A DNA stretch of 64,000 bases, from positions 1 to 64,000 of the forward strand of contig NDFF03000138.1 of the NCBI GenBank assembly GCA_002150815.3, given 5' to 3'. This document shows positions 50,973 through 61,520 of this stretch, in pieces. Source of the stretch: Grammothele lineata (lineage: Eukaryota > Basidiomycota > Agaricomycetes > Polyporales > Polyporaceae). Position 1 is the stretch's first letter, and each line of letters starts with the position of its first letter. A program made the translations under genes and the position numbers. Below the pieces are notes generated by a model. It was not told the DNA's origin. It saw only the letters and a program-made list of their open reading frames with translations, and did not search any database.

Positions 50973-53900
50973 ATGCTTTCTGAGGCCCTGGGGAACCCAC
51001 TCAAGGACACCGTGGAGGAGGAGAGTCTGCAGAAAACGTTAGATGCCACTCGGGGTCCCAGGTGCGCCTCTTCATTCTTGTCTCATCTTAGAACGTTGGC
51101 TCAGATCTCTGCTGCAGCACTGGTTCAAGTAGAGCAGGACTGTTACCCGCATTTGGCCTTCAAAAGACGGCACAGCTCCCCACACCCCAGAGGTCAGTCT
51201 CTATCCTTTGCATGCCCCAGATCCCGATCTCGGAACCTAGAGAGGATCGTCTCGTGTTGAGCGGTTAGCGGTGAATAAGCTGGGCAAAGGACAATTCGTT
51301 CTGCCTTTCTCCGACCGGCTTACTGCAAAATCCGGTAACGTACATTGTTTCTACTCCATGCGTACTGTAACGGTTGTCCGATCAAGCCTATGTCCTCGAT
51401 CTCTCAGTGGCTCGACATGTCTTTCTACTTCTACACGTCTTTCCCTGCAGACTTCCAGCCTTTTCCATAACTACCGGTTTACACCGTCGTCCTACTCTTG
51501 TATCTCTCGTTCATCAAGTTACATTCGTCTGACATCTCGGCCTTGAAGTAGCCCCAGCAACGTCGCCGCATACACGCATCAAAATGCCGCTTATGACTCT
51601 CCACTCCCTAATTCGTGAGTAGGCAACTCTTGTCATACTTCCTTTGAAGGCTGATAATCGGCGTACAAGGACCCGCGATGCTCAGACGACGCAACTACGC
51701 TCCACGCCATCTAGGTTCGTACCGTGGTTCTTTGTACTTTTCTACTGGATTCATTGTCCTGCAGAGAGGAGGCACAGACGGCCCTAGAGATTTCATTCAT
51801 GACACCGGAATCAAGGTCAGTATTACCTCCGTGTTACCAGAGCACTCGGTTCACACAGATTTCCACCAGTCCGGTATTTCCTCGTAAGGCAATGCCTCCA
51901 TTGACCCCCATCGCGTAAGTCCACCTCATATGGTGCGTAATGTCGGTGCCGCTAACCAGACGATGCCACAGTGGCCCGTCTTCGATACCTCATACCCCGG
52001 TCCGCCATCCACTCTCACATCCTGAAGCAACCCTCGAGGTATCGGCCGTCGATCGCGCCACAGACAAGATAGTCATCGACACCGCCGCGCCGCCCCTAGG
52101 ACCCGCCCCGATCATCTCGACGCCGGACTCAGCGCACTCCCGGGGACTGACGCCCGCCTCCCGGCTCTCCTCTCCTTTCCAGGACCGATCGTCCGCGACC
52201 GCGGACCCCAGGGCCGCCAAGTCGCAGTCGAGGTCCCCTATCCTCGCCGCCTCGGACTCGCCCATGGACGACGTCTTCTCCGTGCCCCCTCTGGCGACCT
52301 CCCCGCCCCCGCTTGCGACCCCGGTCCCGCAACGGGCCCTCGGCGGCGAGATCCAGCGCATACACCTCCAGCTCGCGGCCGACCGCGCGGAGCGCTTCGC
52401 CGAGTCGGAGGCCCGTCGGCCGGACTACCTCGTTCGAGAGAAGCGGCCACGACCCGACGCCGACATCCCGACGCTCGACGAGCTCGACGCTGCGGACGCC
52501 ACGCTCGGGGTCGCCGAGAGCCCGGTCAAGGGCCGACGGCTACAGCTGTTTCAGGCGACGAGCGAGGAGACGTTCGAGCAGAGCCTCCTGGCGGGTGGGT
52601 ATCCTGGGTATGGCCACACCCCTGCGTACAAGACGGGTGAGCCGCAGACTCCTGCCCCAAATGCGAAAGGACGTGGGTCGTTGTCTCAGCGCGCGCTGCA
52701 TTGGCTCCAGCAGGCGACCCCGGGCCAGCCTGGCCCGTCAACCGTGAACCAGGCCGAGGCCGTTGAGGTGGAGGAGCCGGAGTATGTGCCGGACGAGAAG
52801 GAGATTCGGAAGAAGCGGCGACTGGACGCCTTCCGTGACGTCCGTGCCAAAGAGCCGGCGCCGGCGACGACGAAGCTGTACCCGCAGGAAGTCGAGGGCG
52901 TCGGCCGCGTGCTGCTTAACGTACCCGTAGAGGGCCCGAGCGCGCCCGCAGACACTCCTGTCAAGCGACGCCCGAACAAACGACGGCGGAGGCGAGGTGG
53001 ACGGCGGGGCGGGGCGGGGGATACGCAGGACGACGAGGTGCTGCAGCCAAACTGGCCCGACGCAGCGTTCCCGTGGTGCCTGCGCGTGCAAGAGCGGACA
53101 CAGGAGGAGAAGATGGAGGAGGAGGAGCGGCTACGGTGGATCGAGCGTTTCCTCGAGCGGGACAGCGAGAGCGACACGGCCGAAGAAGACCAGGAGCTAC
53201 GACCCCCGCTGCAGTCGCACGATAACGACCAGATCGCACATCGGAGGGGACGGGGCAAGATGGTCCCCCTGCGTGCCAACGAGGAGACGAGGAAGGCACC
53301 CGGGGCGGAGAACGTGATGGTCCCGAGCGACCCTGCGGACGCACGAGCTGCGCTCCTGTCCAAGCGGTCCGTCCGCTCGTTGGCAGCGCGGCGACGGGGA
53401 CTCTCGGAGGACGTGGAGGAGGTCAAGTGCATCGGGTGCCGCCGGGGCGACGACGGGAGTGAACTCGTGCAATGTGACGAGTGCCTGACATGGTATCACC
53501 TCCCCTGCATTGGTATCAAGCACGCCTCGGAGCTCGGCCGCGAAGAAGACCCTTGGTATTGCGACCGCTGCCTCGAGATCCCGTCTTCGTCCCCGCTCGA
53601 GCCCACGTTCGTACCGACGGACGACCAGCCGTACCAGAGCTCAGGCCACCGCGACACACTCTTCCTGCAGAACCCGCTCCTCGAGTCCCCCGCAACGCAC
53701 TGGGACGCCGATCGGGTGCCCAAGACCCCAGTCCGCAACCCAGCCAGTAACCGAGGCGCAGACGCAGACGGCGGCGGCACCTCTCGCACCTTCTCCTCCC
53801 GTTCCTCCCGTGCAGAACCTACGACTCCCCAATCCTCCGCACGCACCGTGCGCGTGTACAACACCCCCGGCCCCTTCGCGGCCGCCTTCGACGAGCGCGG

Positions 53901-54440
53901 GTTCGACCCCGAGACCCCATTCGACCCTACGACGACGCCCTCGCGCGGGATCAAGTTCTCCGGTGGGCCCCCGCCCACTCTCGGGCTCTCCACGCCCAAA
54001 GGCGCGCTCTGGGCCGCCGCCGCTGCGCGCGGGGGGCAAACGCCCACCCCAGCAGCGAGGCTCTCGGGGCTCGCTGAGCTAGCAGGGGCGCGGCGTGGCA
54101 CTGGGGGATGGGGCGAGCGTGTTGGGGCGTCGGGGGCTGGGAGCGTAAGCGGGCTGCCGAGGAGCATATACTCGGCGGCGTACGACGACACCCCCGTGAC
54201 GCATGCGCAGAGGGAGCGGCCGCTGCCGGTGCTGAGCAGGGGCGGGAGGAGGCTGTGGGGCTCGCCCGGATTCAACTTCGTGCGGCCGGGTTCGCCGGAG
54301 GGGTCTGGCGGGGACGGGGAGAGCGAGGAGGGGGTGGGAGAGGGCGAGGTGGCGATGGAGGTTGAAGGTACGTGTCTACTGTTTGTCGGGATGGGTTTCT
54401 GGGATGGGCGTGCTGACGCGTCGTTTCGTCTTTAGCGTGA
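50973..54440 (+). CDS. PHD-finger protein with long disordered regions
   Basis: Probable chromatin-associated reader. The main exon runs from about 51971 to 54367 and a last exon adds an Ala codon and TGA (54436-54440). The PHD finger (about 53420-53575) has the full C4HC3 pattern: VKCIGCRRGDDGSELVQCDE, CLTWYHLPCIGI, WYCDRCLEIP. Around it are Pro/Ser-rich segments, many TPxK-like sites and two basic patches (KRRPNKRRRRRGGRRGG) that look like nuclear signals. Upstream short exons reading NAAYDSPLPNS, REEAQTALEISFMTPESR and AMPPLTPIAGPSSIPHTPVR join in frame. The true start is unclear; MLSEALGNPLKDTVEEES at 50973 is the best candidate but its link across 51.3-51.55 kb is unresolved. Confidence 0.75.
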
Positions 54441-55676
54441 CGACCTACAGCATGAACGAAGTACTCACTCGCCTTTCCGACGTTTTGCGCGTTGCGGCCC
54501 ACCGTGGTGGCGGGCAGACGCCTTATCTTTATCCCTGCGACACCTCTTTGCGACACCCCCTTCTATTCGACTCACACCCCCAACTTCACCCTCATCCGCC
54601 ATAATAATTCTTGCTGTATGGACGTATGCTGTATGTGCTGCGCTAGCTTATGTTGTGTTAGGTAATGTTTGTGCTCAGACGATGTTGTTGGACGCATACC
54701 GTACGCGTAGAATGAAATTGCTTGCCCCCATTCATCGTCAGCTGTGATTGACCGACCTGGCGCAGAGTTACACCCAGCAAGGAGACTCACCGTAATGGAC
54801 TGTACGTGACTAACGCGTCATGACGCGTCCGGCTGCGATTGCGTGTGGCAAGGACAGTCGGAAGGCGAAAGCTCAGCAACTACTGCCAGAAGGCACGTCG
54901 TCGTCAAGGACAAGAAGAGGCCGAGTCCTCCCGTCCACCGCGAGACTGCGTCCGAGTTACAGCATGCACCGCTGCAAGATGAGTAGACCCGACTTGCCCG
55001 TCCGCGGGCCCCTGCGGCACCGACACCTACCATACGCACACGCCTGACAGAACACAAACTCTTACCTTGGCTACTCGGCAGGCTACGTGCACGGTACCGC
55101 GTCCAGCATGGAACGATGTCTTACGGAAACAACTCCACCGCTGAACACGCTTGTATATGCAAGGACCACGTACTAGCGAAACCTCCTTTCTATCCCAGTC
55201 AAATTCCGAGACTAAGAACGCGTCTCTGGCGGGGATTATCGAGCGCGCTCCGCGCGCGTTCATCTCCGCACCTCGTCGCACTGGCAGCGGTGCTCGTGCG
55301 CATATATGGATGTAGAGAGATGTTTCCCATCGTCGACAGAAATATCGCGGCGTAGACGGAACCTAGACAAGACGGGCGCGGGCGCAGGACGGGAGAAGGC
55401 AGGAAGGACGATATGTGTGGCCCACGAGGTACTGGGGGCGCGGTGGGCGCGTCGTGGACGCGGTGTGACGGACGCGAGCAGGCTGCGTGACGGACGCGTC
55501 CGGGCGCGTGTGGCTGGTGAGGCTCCCGGCGCTCCGAGCAGCTCTCGGAGCGACGACCAGCACGGCGTCCGCTCGCTCAGGCCCGCACCCACGAGCACGC
55601 CCCGCGCCCGCCCCACGCAGCAGGAGCCATGTCGCCGCCTGTGTCCCATCGGATTCGCATTGCCATAGTATCAGTC
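54441..55676. other. Unassigned 1.2-kb interval
   Basis: No supported exon chain. The 5' end of the next gene may lie in its last 300 bp. Confidence 0.3.
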
Positions 55677-56932
55677 TTCGCTCTCTTCTTCCTGCCCCTC
55701 GCTTCTGATTCCGAGCCTCCTTCCCAAGGCACTCATCGCCCTCCGCCATCGACCGCCCGGGCAATCCATTGAAGGTTAGCACGCTAGCTTCCCCGGAACT
55801 CCCCTGCGCGGGCGCATATAGCGCCCCTAGAGCTCTTGCAATAAGCTTTACGGGTGTGGCCAAACGTGTGGTCTCGCGAAACCTTCGCAGAGCCTTTTGG
55901 CTGACTTAACTGTCCTTACATACAGCATACATCTTGGACCTTCAAGTCGCATTCCCAAAGTCGCCTTCGTGGCGCCCGCCGAGTCCAAATCCATGGCGTG
56001 CCCGTGTGTCCGCGCTCGAGAAGGACATCGAGGACCTGCGCACCCAGCACGAGAAGGACAAGCTTGGTGAGCTCCGCCATCCTCGCAGCCCGTGTCATGT
56101 TCATCACGAAGCCCGCTACGCCTCTGATCATGAAATCCGCCCCGTCTCCTTCCGGCCGTTCCTTTGTGCCATCGCCGCTCTGCATCCCCCCAGAGGCAAG
56201 TGGCACTGGCACTGGCACCTGTAGGGGAAGATGGCGGTGGGGCCGGGAGCGCGCGTCGCGGGGAACCGCCAAAGCAAAGGCTGACGCTTGTGTCTGATTC
56301 GCTAGAGCTTCTCGCACTTCGCAGGGCCACCGCGCGCGCAGAGCAAGCCCGCGGAGAGGGCCTGGACGGGAGCATTACTGTGCCACCTGATGCCGCGCAA
56401 ACCGGGAAGAAAGCAAAGGCGACAAAGAAGGCAAAGGCGACGAAGGAGAAGCCCTCCGTGGTGCCCCTGCCACAGCAGCAATCGAAGGCGGCGGAGAGCC
56501 CGATCGCGATGCTCGCCCAGGACTTAGCCGGTGCGTCATGTCTCCATGGTTAGTGTGGTCGGTCTCCAAGTACAGTATGTCTCGTGAACGAACATCCGAT
56601 TGCACGTGTTTCCTAACTTGGAACCGAGAACATATCTCTCATGGTTTGTGGCTCTTTGAGGAGCTCGTGTCAATATTCCGGCCTCCGACAGTCCGTTTGG
56701 CTGAGTGCTCGGAGATGATTCCATCATTGCGCTCCGACAGAACTATCTCTGCACATGTACGTCTCAGGACCCTCCGACCCGTGGTCAGATCCCAGATGGA
56801 GTACCGTGGGTCGAAAGCTTCTGCTATATCATTCCTGAGCCGCAGACATCACCGCGCGCCCGGGTCCATCTCCGTCCGCCGTATGGGGCTACTCTCACCG
56901 GTGCTTTGTCTTCCGCTCTCCTAGAAAGCTGA
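55677..56932 (+). CDS. Hypothetical coiled-coil protein, 5' end undefined
   Basis: Not recognised. Exons ending at 55774, then 55926-56066, 56306-56530 and 56706-56932 join in phase and give a continuous chain: ALIALRHRPPGQSIEAYILD, a coiled-coil segment ARVSALEKDIEDLRTQHEKD, a second helix LLALRRATARAEQARGE, a Lys/Ala-rich linker (KKAKATKKAKATKE), and a final domain VLGDDSIIALRQNYLC, IPDGVPWVESFCYIIPEP, ending GALSSALLES. The first exon has no ATG in frame, so at least one more exon lies upstream. Consistent codon phase across three introns is the main support. Confidence 0.5.
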
Positions 56933-57079
56933 GCGTCATAGACCGAGCCTCTTTCCGCTCTACGCCCCCCGCGTCTGAGCGTGTCGGGGAAGACCCGCGT
57001 GCGGAGGGGTTGATTCTTGTATGCGCGTCTTTTGCGGCTTCTGCACTCAGAGCAGCTGCACCGGCTGCAGTGGCCCCGT

Positions 57080-59130
57080 ATGTCATTGAATAGGGAGTAC
57101 GAGAGCTCCGCGGTGCGATCGCAGTTGTGGTGAATTGGAACGGGCGATATACCTTCATCCACGCATCTTTCCCCGACATCTGCTTCCCCGCGGGCGGGAG
57201 GCTATCCGGGTCGTGTTCGTAGTTCAACCTAGAATGTCTATTCCTGGCGGCGCACCGCGCCGTATCCCGGTACAATGCCTTCAGAACGCTGACGAAGTCC
57301 CATGCATTACCAGCCACGCCAAGCATCACGTCTGCGGTGGACGCGTTCGAATCACTGGCCGACGTCCTCTCGTCAAACCCTACCTCCGTACCTATCGAAC
57401 TCATCTCTTCAGCAACTACTCGCGCCCTGCGCGCACTGGGGACAATGTTAGATCGCGTTACCAGCAACTCCCACTCCCAACCTACCACCACGCTCGCCGC
57501 CATCCACGCATCCCTGCTCCAGCTCATCATCCCCACCGCCCTCTCCGCGCTCAAAGCGCACCTGCGGTCCTCCCAGAAGCGCGCAAGAGCGAACAAGTCC
57601 GCCCTCGGACGCGCGCGCGCGCTCGAAGCGCACGCCGCCGCCGTCCGGGCGGCGGACGGCTTCCTGGGGAGCCTGTACGCGCTCGTGCTCGTCCCCGCGG
57701 TGCGCGCGTTCTGGGTATTGTCCGAGCGCTGCGTCTCTGCCTGGCTCGCCTCGAGTCCTCTCCCGAACTCGGACGCTGGTTCTGGGTCCAACCCCAATCA
57801 CGGCTCGACGGCCGCGTCCGTCCCTCCCGCAGATCCGCGTCCAGCCGTCCTCGCCCTGCTCGACGCGGCCCTGTCCGCGCTAGACGACGCCCTCCGCGGG
57901 TGGCCCCCGGCCGCTGTGGGGGAGGGGCGCGCCAAGCCCTCCCCCGCTGCTGCTGCTATTCCCGGACACGAATCCGGCCAGGGCCACGTCAAAACGCTCC
58001 TCGCGCTCGAGTGCGTGCGCGAGCTGTCGAAGCTTTACGTCCCGCCCGCACCCCCGCCCGGGTCCCCGCATGAGAACAGTGATAGCGCGGTCCCCGCAGG
58101 ATCGTCGGGCGCAGCTGACCCCCCGCGCAGCGGCGATCCGGAGTCTGACCCTCTGCGCGCGCACCCCGATCCGTGTCCCTGCCCGCACCCGCACACAGGC
58201 GGCCGCGAAAAGCCTCCGCCGTGTGGGGGCGCGGGAGGGACGGGTCGGGAAGGCCAGCGCCCACGCGCGGTGGGGAACTTCGGGGAAACCCCGCTGGGAG
58301 CGGGCGGGGCCGAGCGAGGCGGACGTGGACGTGCACCAGGGCTTGGGCTTGGACAGGGAGTTGGTGCAAGCAATGGCGGAGCTGAGGCTAGGGCTGGGAC
58401 TGCCGCTTCGAGTTCTGCTACTGCTGCTGGTTCTGGTTCTGGTGCTGGTTCTGGCGATCGACAAGCAAGGCTCGCGAGGCTCGCGAGGAAGGACGCGGCG
58501 TGGTACCTCTGCGCGGCGCTGCACCGGCTCCTGGATCGTTCGTCGCCCTCTGCATCTGTGTCGGCTTCTGCCTTTGGTTCTGGCTCGACGACTACCACCG
58601 CTACCACTAGCTCTGGCAACCCCGCGGCCTCACATTCTGCTGCCAACTCTTATTCTCATGCTCGAACTCAAGCTCCCGCGCCGTCATACCCCGGGCCGAA
58701 CCAAAGAGGAGCCACCGCGGCGGGCGCGGCGGCAGAACAGGCGGTGTACGACGCGCTCGCAGAGCTGCTCCGGCGTACGCAGCGGCCGCTCTCTGCCATT
58801 CGCTCCGGGTACTTGCGCCCGACGACCACTTCGGTTTCGGACGATGGGTCTACTGCTTTTTCAGGAGGGCTTGGGGGTGAGGCGGACGCTAGCGATAAAG
58901 ACGAAAACGAACGCGAACGCGAACGCGAACACGAAAAGACGGGTACGGGTGCGGAGGCTACGCCGGAGGAACTGGAAAACGCGCATGCAGAGGAGCAGGA
59001 CGCGAATTTCGGCTTCGGCTTCGGACGGGGGCGCGCGGGCCGGCGCGAGAGGGGTGCAGAAATGGGCGAGGTCGAGCGCGGGATGCTGCTCGCGGTGCTC
59101 GAGCGCGCGTGGCTGGGAACGTGCGCGTAA
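57080..59130 (+). CDS. Hypothetical Ala/Ser/Gly-rich protein, 646 aa
   Basis: Not recognised. A small first exon (57080-57112, MSLNREYESSA) joins across a 110-nt intron to one long exon (57223-59130) starting FNLECLFLAAHRAVSRYNAF. The first ~230 residues are Ala/Leu-rich and predicted helical (DAFESLADVLSSN, LLQLIIPTALSALKAHL, GSLYALVLVPAVRAFW, VKTLLALECVRELSKLYV). Then come Pro/Gly/Ser-rich low-complexity stretches with short tandem repeats (SGSGAGSG; NEREREREHE), broken by helical islands (DAAWYLCAALHRLLDR; AVYDALAELLRRTQ). The helical islands resemble an armadillo-like or regulatory scaffold, but that is only an impression. Confidence 0.6.
58905..58935 (+). repeat. CGAACG hexanucleotide tandem repeat in coding sequence
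   Basis: About five imperfect copies encoding alternating Glu-Arg (NEREREREHE) in the 646-aa hypothetical protein. Confidence 0.7.
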
Positions 59131-60306
59131 CGTCTTTGCTCTTTGCTGTCGATTCTGGCTTACTTGCTATTGGTCCCACTGGTGCTTACTGTATGCAACG
59201 TACTACTCGATGCTTTTTGACACTTTGTCCATCCGCCACCAGCGCACGCCTCGCGCGCCCGGCTCAACCATAAGACGGCGCGCGATTAGTCACAGCCATT
59301 GGTCCCTCTTCGCTTCGTACGCCGCGGGCCTCAGGTGTCGTATGCGCCACCGTACGTCAACACCAGCGATTGGACACTCGCTCTCATCCTCGAGCGAATG
59401 AAAATCGGGCTCAGACCCCACCTTCTCATTGGCCGGCCATCTGCACGTACGGCGGACGCGCGCCGCTCGCCAGCGTCCGCCCGCCTTCTCGAACCCCTTC
59501 TCTCTTCCCCTGCGCGCTCGGAAGATTCAACGCTGCGCTGCGTTGGAAAGCCCGCTTGTCGCCGTACTTACGTCCGACGCTGCGTCTCGTGCCAGGGCGG
59601 GTCCCGGATCCTACAGGACGGCGCGGCTCGAGCTCTGAAACTGGCGCGCAAGTTCGAACGCGGACGCCCGTTGTCCGGCGCGACCCGTTGCAAAAGTAGT
59701 GCATGAGGACTTCGATAATGGCCCGGGGCCCCGCGACGACTCAAGCGACGGACGATCTTCACTGTTCAAACGTCCACGCGTTCGCGTAGGTTCGCGTCAG
59801 ACGAGGAGAGTCCGGCGCGAGGATCCGGACCCGAGCGTCTCCCGGGGATCGTCGGGAAAGCTGCATAACGCGCGTCGCGGGCCAAGTATGTCCAGGCGTC
59901 TTCCTTTTCCTCCCCCTCCAAGTCCTCATTCGCGCGAGCATGTGGATGACGCCCGCCCGTGTGTCCCACGTTCCTAATAAGTACTTACGGCAGAAGCAGA
60001 AGCATGGACACAAAGACGTGGACGGAAACAGAAGCGCTGGCCGGCGTGAACGAAGGCGAACGAGAAGCCGCGGCGACCGTTTTCCAGAACCCGTCTCGAG
60101 TCCCGTCCGCAATATTACAATGTTGGCGTTGGACGTCGACGCGCTGAGCGCGAATCGCGACAGACCGCGACGTCGACGTCGCTGCAACTGTCACTGGCGT
60201 CAGTGTCAGCTTTGACTGGCACGCGCGTACGCAAGAAAGGACGCGTCTCCCCGCCTGCCTTTCGAGCGATTTGGGACGGCTCTGCCTATGTAGGGCCGCC
60301 CCATAT

Positions 60307-60323
60307 GTACGTACGTACGTACG
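60307..60323. repeat. (GTAC)n palindromic microsatellite, first array
   Basis: Four GTAC units plus one base; self-complementary. Confidence 0.8.
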
Positions 60324-60406
60324 CCGAACGCTCCAACTTCGAACGTCTGGATGATGCTCCGGGAGGAGACGCCCGCGCACGGGTTCGAGAGAAGCACGCC
60401 CCGTTT

Positions 60407-60421
60407 GTACGTACGTACGTA
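60407..60421. repeat. (GTAC)n palindromic microsatellite, second array
   Basis: More than three GTAC units, 83 bp after the first array, followed by an AT-rich stretch containing ATATGTATA. Confidence 0.8.
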
Positions 60422-61426
60422 TAGTTACTATATGTATACGCATCTTCGTCTTCATATGCAGGCGGCCTTGGAGCTCCGTTCGTCCGCAACTTACGTGCCA
60501 CGAGGACCTCGTGGGGAGGTCATACGGTCCGCGAGCGGGAAAGGGCAGTCTGAGATCCGCGTTGGGAGCACGCTTTCGTTGTTTGTGTAAGGAGGTCGTG
60601 GCCACGCGGTGGCTGCTTAATGCGTGGTTGATGAAGAGTATGTACGTTTACGGGAAGGAGCGTAAGAAAGGATATTGCCGTACGTACACACAAGACCTTG
60701 GACGTACAGCTGTGCAAAGTTACATGCTTGACGTCCGGGGTGCGAGACTTACCACCTCACGGTGTGATAGCAACGTTAACGGCTGCCTCCAAGCGTGCTT
60801 AATGTCATCGGTGTCCCACTCTCGATTCCGACACCGGCGACCAAACAACCATTCAGCACTTAGCACTTGGCGCATACCCACACTAGCTCGCAAGCCAGCC
60901 TGCGGATCACGTCCCTCTACGACGGCCACAAGACCCTCGGAGGCATTCTCGCAGCACGCGCCTACGGTATGGTATTGTATGGCAAACAGATCGGACACTT
61001 ACGGCGTATTAAACAGCGCGCACACACGCTAACGCCAAACGCGTTGGATGGCCGGACGCCACCGACTGAAATCGAATAAGTACTGTATTGAGTGTATTGC
61101 CAAGGGTTGTATCGAGCGGGGCAGATTCCGAGCTCGGGGTTCCCCATATCGTTAGTACGGTCACGATCACAGCGCTCTGTTCATGTCTGTCGAAGGGTGC
61201 GCCCGGCGCCGGGCGCGGCGCGCTGGTCAGGACGCCGTAAGTTGGCGCAGGAGGCTCACAGCGGCAGGTCCCCAGACAAGGAGAGTCCGCTGCCATTCAT
61301 CTGTCACAGTGTGTCGTTGAACAACTCCGCGCGCGGTCTTGTCCGTCGCACGCCGTTCGCGGGGTCCCCCGAACTTGAAGCTTGAAGTCGCTCCCCCCCG
61401 ACCGAGGCTCGAGTTCGCGAATCACC

Positions 61427-61452
61427 GACGTCGGCGTCGGCGTCGGCGTCGA
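61427..61452. repeat. (GTCGGC)n tandem repeat
   Basis: About four hexamer copies in non-coding sequence. Confidence 0.7.
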
Positions 61453-61497
61453 CATCACCCACAGCGGGCCACACACTGGCCACACTCATTTGTATAT

Positions 61498-61520
61498 CCA
61501 ATCAATATCCAATCAATATC
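61498..61520. repeat. Direct duplication of an 11-bp unit, CCAATCAATAT
   Basis: Two perfect adjacent copies; each contains a CCAAT box core. Confidence 0.65.

Noticed and set aside
52686..53432. 248-codon minus-strand frame
   Set aside because: Antisense shadow of the PHD protein, Ser/Arg-rich.
56690..56740. tRNA-like A-box (TGGCTGAGTGC)
   Set aside because: No B box or cloverleaf follows at the right distance; the sequence is an intron-exon border of the coiled-coil gene.
56895..57797. 300-codon minus-strand frame
   Set aside because: Antisense to the 57080-59130 gene, whose frame continues with better composition; no splice-linked neighbours on the minus strand.
58070..59401. 443-codon plus-strand frame overlapping the 646-aa hypothetical
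   Set aside because: It is an alternative frame of the same GC-rich coding sequence, rich in Arg/Pro/Leu, and overruns the stop of the better model.
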